DNA from: Acidobacteriota bacterium
GTDB taxonomy: Bacteria > Acidobacteriota > Terriglobia > UBA7540
Assembly: GCA_023474345.1 (NCBI GenBank)
Contig: JAMCXS010000022.1
Coordinates: 1-64,000 of the forward strand
Length of the DNA: 64,000 bases
Reading direction: 5' to 3'
A program made the translations under genes and the position numbers. Numbering within the stretch: the stretch's first letter is position 1; each line of letters begins with the position of its first letter. Below, in pieces: positions 43,078 to 52,065 of this stretch. Below the pieces are notes generated by a model that was not told where the DNA came from, did not search any database, and was given only the letters and a program-made list of their open reading frames with translations.

Positions 43078-45339
43078 TTATTCGGGATTGCTCAAGGAAG
43101 GCGGTGCGTCGGCGGGCAGGTTTCCCCAGTTCTTATTCGGCCTCTCTCCCATTTGCAGCTCAAGCGTTCCGCCATTGGCGATGTCCTGTTGTGTAAACCA
43201 AGGTTTAGTCAGCGGCTTGCCGTTGAGGGTCGCGGACTGGATATACTTGCCGCGTTTTGAGACATTGTCCGCCTTAATCGTGAATGTCCTGCCGTTTGGC
43301 AAATGGATCGTCGTCTTTTGAAACACGGGGCTGCCAATCACGTAATACGGGGCGCCTGGACAAAAGGGATAAAAGCCCATCGCGGAAAACACATACCACG
43401 TTCCCATGGCTCCCTGGTCGTCATCGCCGGGAAGTCCCAGCGGAGTATCGTTATACCAGACTTCCATGACTTCCCGGACCATCTTCTCTGCCCTCCACGG
43501 TTCTCCGGCAAAGTCGTACATGTAGGCGATATCAAAGCTCGGCTCATTCCCCTGCGCATAATTTCCGATCAGTCCCGTCATATCCGGGAACTTGGCCAGA
43601 AAAGTAAACTTCTGGAGCCCGCCATATTGTTCCGCAAACAATTGGTCCAGTTTCTTCAAGAAGGGCTTCCGGCCGCCAAACAATTGGATGAGACCCGCAA
43701 CATCCTGCGTGACGTTGAAAGTCCACACCCAGGAGTTACACTCGGCAAAGTAATCCCGGCCTCCGGGTCCTTTTGGAAGAATCGGGTTGAATCCTTTCAC
43801 CCACTCACCATCAGCCGCTTTCGGCGCCATAAAGCCAATTGACTTGTCGAAGACGTTTTTATAGTTATATGCCATCTTGATGAAGCGATGGTAATCGGCC
43901 GTGTGGCCCAGCGCTTTCGCCATCATGGCGATGCACCAGTCGTCGTAAGACGCTTCAAGCGTCACCGATACTGCCTGTCGCCTCTCGAAATGGTGTACTT
44001 CCGGAACGGTCTCTTTCTCACCCTCTCTCAGGGCGGGAAAAAATCCTTTCTCCAGATATATTTCCCCCAGCCTCGTCATCTTCCCTCTTCTCCAGGGAAT
44101 CATTGTGCCGTGGAGTGCTTCATGCTTCATCGCCTCATATGCTTTTTCAACATCGAAATTGCGATACCCCTTGAAGTAAGTGTCGGCAATAAACTCATCG
44201 GCATGCTCGCCGATCATGGCGGGAAGCTCTCCCCATACCCTGGGAAACGAAGGCAGCCAGCCCCATTGCTCATTCATCCGCACGAGGGATTGGATCATGT
44301 CTTCCTGCTGTTTTGGGTTCAGGAGTAACTGCAGCGGGTGTTCACATCGGAAGGTATCCCATAACTGGTCGTGAGTGTAAAAATCTCTGCCGTTCGAACT
44401 GTGAACCCCATGATCGAATCCACTGTAATACCGGCCGTCCTCGGTAATATTCATCATATTTTGCTCAGCACGGTAGAGAGAACTGTAGAAGATGATCTTC
44501 TGCTTTCTTGTTCCGCCTTCAACGTCGATTTTTCCCAGAAGCTTGTTCCAGGCTGATCTTGTCTGCTGTTTCCTCAGTTTGAAGTTCCTCCCTTCAATGG
44601 CCTGGTTCAAATTCTTCCTTGCCTGATCGAGGCTGATAAAGGATAGTCCGACTTTAACCTGGACCAACTCACTCCCCGGACCGGCAAAATTTAGCGTGAG
44701 CCCAATCTTTTTCCCTTCTAATCGCTGCAACTCGCCGGGCTTCCCATCGTATTTCCAGGCCGATTTCCCAACCGAAGGCTGCGAGAATTCAAGATAGAAA
44801 TAATATGGAACATCATGAATGGAAGTAGATCCCTCGACGATGGCAGGCGAAACCATCCGCATGCTTCCTGGATTCTCCATCATGATATTGACGTGCCGTT
44901 CCCCCGACGAAGGAAACCGGAACCGGTAAAAGGTGGCGAAATGGCCGACCGTATACGACGCCCAGATGTTGTAATGTCCAAGCAGTCCTTTGTAGTAATA
45001 GGGAGTTCGTGTTTCAAAGTCGCGGTCAAAACTTGAGGCGATATTGTTGGGACTCGTCTTGACGTTGCCGGTTGTCGGCATCAGTGACACGCCACCTGCC
45101 GGGAAGCCGTAGATTTTCGTTGCCAGGTACGAATCCGTAATACCTGGATTCAACAGCGGTGTTACCTGCGGATAGTCATGCGGTAATTGCACCATGGGCC
45201 GGGTGGTCGTTAGCAGAATGCTGATGCCACCGATGTCAGGCCGCACGTAGTCCACCGGTTCCTCTCCGGAACGCGCATAAGCGATGGAGACAAAAATAAT
45301 CAAAATGCATGTCACATAAGCTGGAACTAATTTCCTCAT
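43078..45339 (-). CDS. Exported GH92-family alpha-mannosidase
   Basis: A 753-residue exported, calcium-dependent exo-alpha-mannosidase candidate acting on N-glycan or yeast mannan type linkages. The signal peptide is MRKLVPAYVTCILIIFVSIAYA. The GH92 order is an N-terminal beta-sandwich (VDYVRPDIGG to about 260) and an (alpha/alpha)6 barrel containing HDQLWDTFRCEHPLQLL, EASYDDWCIAMMAKALG and, near the end, GLPGDDDQGAMGTWYVFSAMGFYP. The conserved acids of GH92, including the DDD cluster in that last segment, are present. Exact linkage preference (1,2, 1,3 or 1,4) cannot be told from the text. It is a single gene convergent with pntB. Confidence 0.9.
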   Translation of the reverse strand: MRKLVPAYVTCILIIFVSIAYARSGEEPVDYVRPDIGGISILLTTTRPMVQLPHDYPQVTPLLNPGITDSYLATKIYGFPAGGVSLMPTTGNVKTSPNNIASSFDRDFETRTPYYYKGLLGHYNIWASYTVGHFATFYRFRFPSSGERHVNIMMENPGSMRMVSPAIVEGSTSIHDVPYYFYLEFSQPSVGKSAWKYDGKPGELQRLEGKKIGLTLNFAGPGSELVQVKVGLSFISLDQARKNLNQAIEGRNFKLRKQQTRSAWNKLLGKIDVEGGTRKQKIIFYSSLYRAEQNMMNITEDGRYYSGFDHGVHSSNGRDFYTHDQLWDTFRCEHPLQLLLNPKQQEDMIQSLVRMNEQWGWLPSFPRVWGELPAMIGEHADEFIADTYFKGYRNFDVEKAYEAMKHEALHGTMIPWRRGKMTRLGEIYLEKGFFPALREGEKETVPEVHHFERRQAVSVTLEASYDDWCIAMMAKALGHTADYHRFIKMAYNYKNVFDKSIGFMAPKAADGEWVKGFNPILPKGPGGRDYFAECNSWVWTFNVTQDVAGLIQLFGGRKPFLKKLDQLFAEQYGGLQKFTFLAKFPDMTGLIGNYAQGNEPSFDIAYMYDFAGEPWRAEKMVREVMEVWYNDTPLGLPGDDDQGAMGTWYVFSAMGFYPFCPGAPYYVIGSPVFQKTTIHLPNGRTFTIKADNVSKRGKYIQSATLNGKPLTKPWFTQQDIANGGTLELQMGERPNKNWGNLPADAPPSLSNPE

Positions 45340-45695
45340 CTGTGATTCCCCTCAATCCTGTGCGGAAACAAATCGCCGCATTGTACCATCCTCGGGAGTC
45401 ATTTCCAAAGCGGCCAATGGACGGTTTTCGAGACTAAGTTCCTTTACCCTGCCGGTTCCCTTTGGGCCGGTAGCGCTTTGGCCCCGCGGTCTTTTTTAGG
45501 TTCGCCCCCGCAAATTGGATGGCAATCGCACACGAACTATCTGCCGCAGGTAGCGCACAACGCAACACCCTTACGCTCAGGCTATTAAGCATTGAGGCGG
45601 TAGCCTACGGATGGCCCTGGGCTATGTGTCCCGGGCGCGCCAAAAACCCACGACAGACAAAACGCCGTCGAGGGTAATCATGCCGCCGAGCGGCG
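45340..45695. other. Gap between the GH92 start and ygfZ end
   Basis: No gene is supported in these 356 bases. From about 45440 to 45560 there is repeat-like text (GCCGGTTCCCTTTGGGCCGGTAG, TAGCGC, CTGCCGCAGGTAGCGCAC) related to the REP family of the window, and GGGCC...GGCCC followed by CGCGGTC and six T near 45495 could terminate transcription. The GH92 promoter should lie near 45350-45420, but no clear box pair is seen. Confidence 0.4.
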
Positions 45696-46778
45696 CTACG
45701 AAGAGCGCCGGTAAAAAGGAAGGTCCGCGACTTCCGCCGCAAAGCCGGAAGCCGTTTTCAGCTTTTTGCCCGCCTGCGCATACTCCCGGCGCACGTAACC
45801 CAGCGCGAGCGTTTTCATAAGGGTCGGCGAAACGCAGGAACTCGTGATTTCACCAACTTCTTTCTCTTCAAGAATCAATTTCTCACCGGACGCCGGAGGT
45901 TCGCCGGCATCCACAAGCAGGCCGACAAGTTTCCAATTGACGTGGCCGCGGCTTCGCGCCCGCTCCACGATTTCCTGCCCGACGTAACATCCTTTGCTGA
46001 AGCTCAGGGCGTTCAGGAGATTGGCTTCGAGCGGCAATGTATCCTCGCCAAGCTCAGAACCGTAGCGGGGAATTCCTGCCTCGATTCGCAAGGATTCAAG
46101 CGCTTCAGTCCCGCAGGGCAGCATGTCGTAACTCGGAGCCTGGCCGTACGCTGCTCCCCAAAGACCCATCATGCCTTTTGCGCTGACCCAAACCTCGTAA
46201 CCTTCCTCGCCGCCGTTACTCATTCGAACCACCCGCAGCGGAAAGCCTGCGTAATTGGTCGCAAAATGCTCAAATTCTTTGAGCGGCGGCAAGTCCTCAT
46301 GCAGCGTCTTTTCCAACAGCCCGCGAGCACGCGGCCCCTCAAAAGCGAGAGCATAAAGCCCCAGCAGCTCCAGTTCGACTTGGTCCCCGATGATGTACCG
46401 GCGGATGAGTTCGACGGCTTTGGTGCGCAGGTCGGCGTCCGTATCGACCAGCAGCCGGTCTTCAGCGGCATAGATGCGCAGGTCGGTAAGAATCTGCCCT
46501 TGCGGATTCAGCAGAGTAGCGTATATACCTTGTCCGGCCGCGAGACTCTTGACGTCATTCGATACGATCCGGTGCAGAAAGCGGACCCGATCCCTTCCTT
46601 TCAGGGCGAACTTCGATCTGAACGAAAAATCGAAAAGTCCCGCCGCCGTACGCACCGCCTGATGTTCGTCGCGGGAATTCGAAAATCGGGCGGGGACGAT
46701 GGCGCCATGGTACTCGCCAAGCGTTGCGCCCTGCGAAAGATAATAATCAGCCAGCGGACTCCGGATTGGATCAGCCAT
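45696..46778 (-). CDS. ygfZ: YgfZ/GcvT-family folate-binding Fe-S maintenance protein
   Basis: A 360-residue folate-binding protein related to the glycine-cleavage T protein that helps maturation or repair of certain [4Fe-4S] enzymes. ATG 46778 (MADPIRSPLADYYLS) is preferred over the upstream frame extension. The diagnostic C-terminal motif KGCYVGQEIVERARSRGHVN, with the conserved Cys of K-G-C-Y-x-G-Q-E, is intact near residue 270, and the GcvT-like text RTAAGLFDFSFRSKFALKG is present. It is the last gene of the suf operon, which fits a role with MiaB-type and other Fe-S enzymes. Confidence 0.88.
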   Translation of the reverse strand: MADPIRSPLADYYLSQGATLGEYHGAIVPARFSNSRDEHQAVRTAAGLFDFSFRSKFALKGRDRVRFLHRIVSNDVKSLAAGQGIYATLLNPQGQILTDLRIYAAEDRLLVDTDADLRTKAVELIRRYIIGDQVELELLGLYALAFEGPRARGLLEKTLHEDLPPLKEFEHFATNYAGFPLRVVRMSNGGEEGYEVWVSAKGMMGLWGAAYGQAPSYDMLPCGTEALESLRIEAGIPRYGSELGEDTLPLEANLLNALSFSKGCYVGQEIVERARSRGHVNWKLVGLLVDAGEPPASGEKLILEEKEVGEITSSCVSPTLMKTLALGYVRREYAQAGKKLKTASGFAAEVADLPFYRRSS

Positions 46779-46856
46779 CGTGGATAGGCCTCGAAGAATT
46801 GCGACTACAAGAAGATGAGAGACGTTGTGAGTTCCCGCCGAGCGGCGCCACAAAAC

Positions 46857-47360
46857 TTACTTGCGAGGATCTGAAGAAATCGTTACCAAAGCGCCGGGAG
46901 CCGGCGTCACTTTGACCAGGTGCCCGGTCCAGGACGTCATCGCCTGCTCATCCGAGAGAAGGTCTTTCAGCGTGGTTTTGCTTAACACCTGGTCGATTAC
47001 CAGTTGTACCGCGCGCCACAGCGAGCGAACCGAGCAATCCACCCAATTCGTGCACGTGGACTCGCTGCCCGCATGCTCATTGCAAAACGCGGGATCGTAG
47101 AGCCGCCCTCCAAGCACCGCCAGCGCCTCACCCACGACGATTTGGTCCGCCGGGCGCGCCAGGCCATAACCTCCCGCCTGTCCCCGCACGCTCTTCACCA
47201 GCCCGCCGCGGCGCAAAATCCGCATCAGTTTGGCAACGTAAAAATTTGAGATGCCTTCCTTCTGGCTGATCTTGGGGATCGTCAGGCTTCCGCCCTCGCC
47301 CTCCCGCGCAATCCGCAAAAGACACCGCAGTCCGTATTCTTCCTGGGAAGTCAGTTTCAT
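46857..47360 (-). CDS. Rrf2-family Fe-S-responsive regulator (IscR-like)
   Basis: A 167-residue winged-helix repressor. The DNA-binding domain is MKLTSQEEYGLRCLLRIA with FYVAKLMRILRRGGLVKSVRG as recognition part. Three cysteines in the C-terminal half (CNEHAGSESTCTNWVDC) match the cluster-binding region of IscR-type regulators, so it probably carries a [2Fe-2S] cluster and senses Fe-S status. In most suf operons such a regulator comes first; here it is near the end, after sufT. The target would be the sufB promoter at 53603-53631. Confidence 0.85.
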   Translation of the reverse strand: MKLTSQEEYGLRCLLRIAREGEGGSLTIPKISQKEGISNFYVAKLMRILRRGGLVKSVRGQAGGYGLARPADQIVVGEALAVLGGRLYDPAFCNEHAGSESTCTNWVDCSVRSLWRAVQLVIDQVLSKTTLKDLLSDEQAMTSWTGHLVKVTPAPGALVTISSDPRK

Positions 47361-47405
47361 AACGGTAGTCCCGGCCGGCCTAAACGCGTGTGGCCGGCAA
47401 CATCC

Positions 47406-47825
47406 TTAAAACATTCCAAGTTGCAGCCTGGCCGCCTCAGACATCTTGCTGGGATCCCAGGGCGGGTCCCAAACCACTTCGACCTTCACATCTTTCACCT
47501 TGGCCATCGTGCGGATCTTGTCTTCCACTTCTCCAGGAAGCGACATGGCTGCGGGGCAGGCCGGGCTCGTCAGCGTCATCGTCACCGAAACTTCCGCCGA
47601 GGGTTCGACACGGATCTCATAGATCAGGCCAAGTTCGTAAATATCCACAGGAATCTCCGGATCGTAGCAGGTCTTTACCGCTTTGATCACCTGCTGCTTC
47701 AATTCCTCGGTCCCGGTGCCACTGGAAGCGCCGGCAGCCGCAGAGGTTGACTGACCGGATTCTGCTCCCTCAACGTGGCCTGAACCTGTTTTTTCCGCGT
47801 CGTCTGTTTTGTGGTAATCGTCCAT
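47406..47825 (-). CDS. sufT: SufT/MIP18-type Fe-S assembly factor
   Basis: A 139-residue protein of the DUF59/MIP18 family, which assists loading of Fe-S clusters into client proteins. The N-terminal 40 residues are low complexity (Ser, Ala, Gly, Glu). The conserved core follows: VKTCYDPEIPVDIYELGLIYEI and LTSPACPAAMSLP, with the conserved Cys in TSPAC, then VVWDPPWDPSKMSEAARLQLG. The segment and length fit SufT rather than PaaD. It sits 9 bp after sufU in the operon. Confidence 0.88.
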   Translation of the reverse strand: MDDYHKTDDAEKTGSGHVEGAESGQSTSAAAGASSGTGTEELKQQVIKAVKTCYDPEIPVDIYELGLIYEIRVEPSAEVSVTMTLTSPACPAAMSLPGEVEDKIRTMAKVKDVKVEVVWDPPWDPSKMSEAARLQLGMF

Positions 47826-47834
47826 GGCCTGCCT

Positions 47835-48290
47835 CTATTCAGTCGTAACTGTTTTGTTTTCGCCTTCGAGCGCGCTCCGGAAGGTGTGCCAGGCAAGGGT
47901 CGCGCATTTGACGCGCACTGGAAACTCCGCAACACCGGAAAAAACCGCCAGCTTCCCCAGCGTAACTGCCCCCGCCTTGTCGCCGTTTCCTTTGCCCGTC
48001 ACGAGCGCGTGAAATTGCTCAAAGAGCGCATCCGCTTCCGCCCTCGTCTTGCCTTTCAGGGTCTCCGTCAGCAGCGATGCCGAGGAAGTCGAAATCGCGC
48101 ACCCGGTGCCCTGAAAGCTGATGTCGCTGATCCGGTCATTCTCGAGCTTGACGTAAATGGTGATTCTGTCTCCGCAAAGCGGGTTGTAACCCTCGGCGTG
48201 ACAGTCAGCCCCTTCGAGCGCCCGAAAATTGCGCGGCCGCTTGCTGTGATCGAGAATCATTTCCTGATATAAACCACGCAGGTCCGCCAT
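47835..48290 (-). CDS. sufU: SufU sulfurtransferase/Fe-S scaffold-like protein
   Basis: A 151-residue zinc-binding sulfurtransferase that receives sulfur from SufS. The three conserved cysteines are in YNPLCGDRI, FQGTGCAIST and RVKCATLAW. The Gly-Thr-Gly-Cys loop and an extended segment between the second and third Cys (SufU-specific, absent from IscU) are visible. Start ATG 48290 overlaps the sufS stop (TGATG), so translation is coupled. Its partner is the upstream cysteine desulfurase. Confidence 0.9.
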   Translation of the reverse strand: MADLRGLYQEMILDHSKRPRNFRALEGADCHAEGYNPLCGDRITIYVKLENDRISDISFQGTGCAISTSSASLLTETLKGKTRAEADALFEQFHALVTGKGNGDKAGAVTLGKLAVFSGVAEFPVRVKCATLAWHTFRSALEGENKTVTTE

Positions 48291-49561
48291 CAGCCCAGCA
48301 ACTCCTTGGCCTTCCGAATTCCGGCGGCCAGCACATCAATCTCTCTTGTTGTATTATAAAACGCCAGCGAGGCGCGAGTCGCGGCCGGAATCTTGAAGCG
48401 CTCCATCAGCGGCTGTGCGCAATGGTGGCCCGTGCGCACGGCAATACCCTCCTGGTCAAGCACGGTGCCCACGTCGTGCGGATGGATGCCTTCGATCACA
48501 AATGAAATCACGCCGGCTTTCTCACGCGCCGTCCCGATAATCCTTACGCCAGAAATTCCACCAACCACCCGGGTGCCGTAGGCCAGCAGTTCGCCTTCAT
48601 AGGCGGCGATGTTATCGAGCCCAATCCCATTCACATAATCGACCGCTGCGCCCAAGCCGATGGCTCCGGCGATATTAGGCGTACCGGCTTCGAATTTGTA
48701 AGGAAGCGTGTTGTAAATCGTTTTCTCGAAGGTTACGGAACGGATCATGTCTCCGCCGCCTTGATAAGGAGGCATGGCGTCGAGCAGGCCGGCCTTGCCA
48801 TAAAGCACGCCCACGCCGGTGGGACCGTAAAGCTTATGGCCTGAAAAGGCATAAAATTCGCAGTCGAGCGCTTGCACGTCCACCTTAAGGTGAGGCGCCG
48901 CCTGGGCGCCATCGAGCAGCACTGGCACGTTCCGCCGATGCGCGGCTTCGACCATTTCGCGCACGGGGTTAATCGTGCCGAGTACGTTGGAAACATGCAC
49001 CAAGGCCGCCAGCCGCGTTCGCGGACTCAGCAGCCTTTCGTACTCCTCAAAGACAATCTCGCCGCGGTCGTTGATGGGGGCCACGCGCAGCCGGGCGCCT
49101 TTTTCCTCACACAGGATTTGCCATGGAACGATGTTCGAATGGTGCTCCATGGCGGTGATCAGGACTTCGTCGCCGGCTCCGACCTGCTTTCGGCCGAACG
49201 TGCTCGCGACCAGGTTGATCGCTTCCGTTGTTCCGCGCACAAAGATGATTTCCCGGCTTTCGCGCGCGTTCAGAAATTGCTGCACTTTCGTCCGGGCGTC
49301 TTCGTACCATCTGGTAGCCCGCTCGCTGAGTTCATGGACGCCGCGGTGGATGTTCGAACAGTCCCGGCGGTAAAAAAGTTCTTCGGCCTCGATCACCGCC
49401 AGCGGCTTCTGACTGGTGGCGGCGTTATCGAGGTAGGCGAGCGGCTTGCCGTGCACGGCGTTCGCCAGCAAAGGAAAATCTTGACGGATTTTTTCGACGG
49501 GGAAGCGGATCGAACGTTCACGATCAACTCCGTTCAGCACATCACGCGCGGTGCTCATCAT
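48290..49561 (-). CDS. sufS: Cysteine desulfurase SufS
   Basis: A 423-residue PLP enzyme that removes sulfur from cysteine to feed SufU and the SufBCD scaffold. Typical group-II text is seen: YLDNAATSQKPLAVIEA near the start, TAMEHHSNIVPWQ, the PLP lysine in FSGHKLYGPTGVGVLYGK, and the active-site Cys in RTGHHCAQPLMERF near residue 370. The start is ATG 49561 or the adjacent ATG 49558. It lies between sufD and sufU. Confidence 0.95.
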   Translation of the reverse strand: MMSTARDVLNGVDRERSIRFPVEKIRQDFPLLANAVHGKPLAYLDNAATSQKPLAVIEAEELFYRRDCSNIHRGVHELSERATRWYEDARTKVQQFLNARESREIIFVRGTTEAINLVASTFGRKQVGAGDEVLITAMEHHSNIVPWQILCEEKGARLRVAPINDRGEIVFEEYERLLSPRTRLAALVHVSNVLGTINPVREMVEAAHRRNVPVLLDGAQAAPHLKVDVQALDCEFYAFSGHKLYGPTGVGVLYGKAGLLDAMPPYQGGGDMIRSVTFEKTIYNTLPYKFEAGTPNIAGAIGLGAAVDYVNGIGLDNIAAYEGELLAYGTRVVGGISGVRIIGTAREKAGVISFVIEGIHPHDVGTVLDQEGIAVRTGHHCAQPLMERFKIPAATRASLAFYNTTREIDVLAAGIRKAKELLG

Positions 49562-49569
49562 GCCTCCTA

Positions 49570-50901
49570 TTAGCGCGTTCCTCCAGCCATCTTTGCCGCC
49601 AGAGTCTTCTTGAGCTGCTCTCGAAGCGGCAGAAATTTGATCCGGTCGATAATCTCGTTGGCAAAAGCCACGATCAGCAGGTTCCGTGCGTCTTCCCAGC
49701 CGATGCCGCGCGACCGCAAATAAAAAATCGCCTCGGGATCAATCTGGCCGACCGTCGCCCCGTGAGTGCACTTGACGTCGTCAGCAAAAATCTCGAGTTG
49801 CGGCTTGGTGTTGATGGCGGCGGATTCGGAAAGCAGCAGATTCTTGTCGCTCTGTTTGGAATCAGTTTTCTGAGCGTCTTTTCGCACCAGGATCTTTCCG
49901 TTAAAGACTCCGGTCGATTTGCCGTCCAGGATGCCTTTATAGAATTCGCGGCTGGAGCAGTGGGGCCGGGTGTGGTCGATGGCGGAATGGTTATCAAGCA
50001 ACTGCTGGCCGTTCGTAACGTAAAGGCCATAGAGAAAACTCTCCGCGCCTTCCCCATCCAGAACCGTGCTGAGTTCCTCGCGCCCCAGGCGCGCGCCGAA
50101 CTGCAAGGAGTTTGTCTGGATTCCCGCGTTGCGCGCGGCGTAGGCCAGTACGGTTGCCACGTGAAACGCCGCCTCGCTTTCCGCCTGTACTTTGACATAA
50201 TCCACGCGGGCGCCTTCTTCGGCAACGATTTCGGTGACAGAGTTGTTGAAATAGACATTCCCATCGAGGCTTGCGTAAGTCTCGATGACCGCCGCCTGGC
50301 TCTCCCGTCCCGCCAGAACCAGATTGCGCGGATAAGCAACCCATGGCTCAGCGCCGCCGGTCGAGATAAACATCAGATGAAGCGGCTTTTCGAGAACCGC
50401 GCCCTTGGGGATTTCAATGACGCCGCCGTCTTCCATAAAAGCCGTGTTGAGAGCTACAAAGGCGTGGCTCTTAAAATCCGCGTAACGGGCGAGATGCGCT
50501 TCGAGCGAGCTCCCGCCGGTCCTGAGAGCTTCTGAAAGGTTTGTGACCTTCACGCTCTCCGCCAGTCCCGCGAGCGACGAGAGTTCCCTGCAGTAATGTC
50601 CGTTCACAAAAACCAGGCGGGTCGTTTCGAAGCTCACAAAGGGCAGGCTCGCGATTTGCTCTGCCAATTTGTCGCTGAAATCGTATTGCGCCGGTTGAAA
50701 GTTAACCCCGGTAAGCGGTGCGAGGTTGGTGTATTTCCAATCCTCCAGGCGCGTGGTCGGAAAGCCCAAGTCAGCAAAAGCCTCCATACCCAGGTTGCGC
50801 AGCTTTGCGAACCATCCTGGAGCGCCCGAGGCCCGGCTTTTTTCAAGTTCCCGAAAGCTTTTCAAATAAAGCTCTTCACTTTCTTTCACTGCAAGCGTCA
50901 T
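49570..50901 (-). CDS. sufD: SufD subunit of the SufBCD Fe-S assembly complex
   Basis: A 443-residue beta-helix partner of SufB and SufC. Family text includes LGFPTTRLEDWKYTNLAPL near 50, YPRNLVLAGRESQAAVIET, and the C-terminal CTHGATVGQIDPEAIFYLRSRG, which is shared by SufB and SufD; the spacing and short N-terminus mark it as SufD. It has no predicted enzymatic residue of its own. It precedes sufS by 8 bp. Confidence 0.93.
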   Translation of the reverse strand: MTLAVKESEELYLKSFRELEKSRASGAPGWFAKLRNLGMEAFADLGFPTTRLEDWKYTNLAPLTGVNFQPAQYDFSDKLAEQIASLPFVSFETTRLVFVNGHYCRELSSLAGLAESVKVTNLSEALRTGGSSLEAHLARYADFKSHAFVALNTAFMEDGGVIEIPKGAVLEKPLHLMFISTGGAEPWVAYPRNLVLAGRESQAAVIETYASLDGNVYFNNSVTEIVAEEGARVDYVKVQAESEAAFHVATVLAYAARNAGIQTNSLQFGARLGREELSTVLDGEGAESFLYGLYVTNGQQLLDNHSAIDHTRPHCSSREFYKGILDGKSTGVFNGKILVRKDAQKTDSKQSDKNLLLSESAAINTKPQLEIFADDVKCTHGATVGQIDPEAIFYLRSRGIGWEDARNLLIVAFANEIIDRIKFLPLREQLKKTLAAKMAGGTR

Positions 50902-50988
50902 GAACCTTGGTTTCCTTTGCTTTTTTCAGGACACTGCTGGTTTCGAACTCTTTTTTTGCCAAAGCGGCCTGCTTCGATCCCGCAGCCC

Positions 50989-51070
50989 GTCATTCTGAGC
51001 AAAGCGAAGAATCTGCTTTGCCATTTACAGGGCAAAAAGCCGCAGACTTGCAGAACAAGTCGCGCTACCT
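50989..51070. repeat. Interspersed repeat in the sufC-sufD gap
   Basis: GTCATTCTGAGCAAAGCGAAGAATCT (50989-51014; shown here only to identify the repeat family, a common interspersed bacterial palindrome) is followed by AAAAAGCCGCAGACTTGCAG and TCGCGCTACCTGC, REP-type ends. It lies between two genes of one operon, 170 bp apart, where noncoding DNA is otherwise short. Confidence 0.5.
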
Positions 51071-51071
51071 G

Positions 51072-51839
51072 CTACGCTTTTTCGCCGGCCGGAACAGTCT
51101 CATCCAGCCAGCCGTAGCCTCTCTCTTCGAGTTCGAGCGCGAGCTCTTTCCCGCCCGACTTCACGATGCGGCCATTGGAAAGCACGTGAACGAAATCAGG
51201 AATAATATAGTTCAACAATCGCTGGTAGTGCGTAACCACGATAATCGAGCGTTTCTCGCTTCGCAGGGAATTCACGCCCTGGGCCACAATTCTCAAGGCG
51301 TCAATGTCGAGCCCGGAATCGGTCTCGTCCATGATGGCCAGCTTCGGCTCCAGCACGGCCATCTGGAAAATCTCATTGCGTTTTTTTTCACCGCCGGAAA
51401 AGCCTTCATTCACGGGCCGGTTCAGCAGCGTCTCGTCCATTTCAAGCAGCTTCATCTTCTCCCGAATCAAAGCGAGAAAATCCATGGCGTCGAGCTCTTC
51501 CTCGCCGCGCTGCTTGCGAACCGCATTGAGCGCGGCCCGGAGAAAATACGTGTTGCTCACGCCGGGAATCTCCACCGGGTACTGGAAGGCCAGGAAAATG
51601 CCCTCTCTCGCGCGCTCTTCGGGCGACATGTCCAGAAGATCCCTGCCGCCGTAAAGCACTTCGCCCTCGGTGACTGTGTAAACGTCGCGGCCCGCCAGCA
51701 CCTGCGCCATGGTCGACTTGCCGGAGCCGTTCGGCCCCATGATGGCGTGTACTTCGCCCAAGCCGACCGCCAGGTCCACCCCTTTCAGGATCTCGTTGTT
51801 GCCCACATTGGCATGTAGATTCTTGATCTCAAGAAGCAT
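51072..51839 (-). CDS. sufC: SufC ATPase of the SufBCD complex
   Basis: A 255-residue ABC-type ATPase driving Fe-S cluster assembly. Walker [10 protein letters not shown] near residue 37, Q-loop region [14 protein letters not shown], signature [14 protein letters not shown] and Walker [13 protein letters not shown] are all intact. The EKKR after the signature is the SufC-specific form. It starts 226 bp after sufB; the gap holds a 28-bp palindrome and a small open frame. Confidence 0.95.
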   Translation of the reverse strand: MLLEIKNLHANVGNNEILKGVDLAVGLGEVHAIMGPNGSGKSTMAQVLAGRDVYTVTEGEVLYGGRDLLDMSPEERAREGIFLAFQYPVEIPGVSNTYFLRAALNAVRKQRGEEELDAMDFLALIREKMKLLEMDETLLNRPVNEGFSGGEKKRNEIFQMAVLEPKLAIMDETDSGLDIDALRIVAQGVNSLRSEKRSIIVVTHYQRLLNYIIPDFVHVLSNGRIVKSGGKELALELEERGYGWLDETVPAGEKA

Positions 51840-51863
51840 TCAGGTTTCATCCTCAGTCAGAAT

Positions 51864-51891
51864 GTAGGGGCGATTCATGAATCGCCCCTAC
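51864..51891. repeat. Perfect 28-bp palindrome between sufB and sufC
   Basis: Fourteen-base arms GTAGGGGCGATTCA and TGAATCGCCCCTAC form an uninterrupted palindrome. It resembles a known class of mobile palindromic repeats with GGGGCGATTC arms seen in many bacterial phyla. Inserted within the suf operon, it can form a strong hairpin in the sufBC mRNA, which might lower read-through to sufC or stabilise the sufB part. Confidence 0.75.
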
Positions 51892-51995
51892 GAAAACTCG
51901 GGAGGATCAATGACTCCTTTCACGGAGATTGGTCCACGTGGTTTGTGCTCGTCGGTCAAATTGACAAAGCAGAATTCCTGGTTTTCCATCACCAT
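51888..51995 (-). CDS. Small open frame between sufB and sufC, doubtful
   Basis: From ATG 51995 a 35-residue frame (MVMENQEFCFVNLTDEHK, ending DPPEFS) runs to a TAG that is supplied by the palindromic repeat. The frame is clean and has no repeat-like or low-complexity text, so it may be the start of a gene cut short when the palindrome inserted. I recognise no family and see no strong ribosome-binding site. Confidence 0.3.
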   Translation of the reverse strand: MVMENQEFCFVNLTDEHKPRGPISVKGVIDPPEFS

Positions 51996-52065
51996 GCCGC
52001 CTGTGCTTTTAATGGCTTCACTTCTTCTCTAAGGATGCGCACGTCCCGCAATTCAGAATTCAGAA

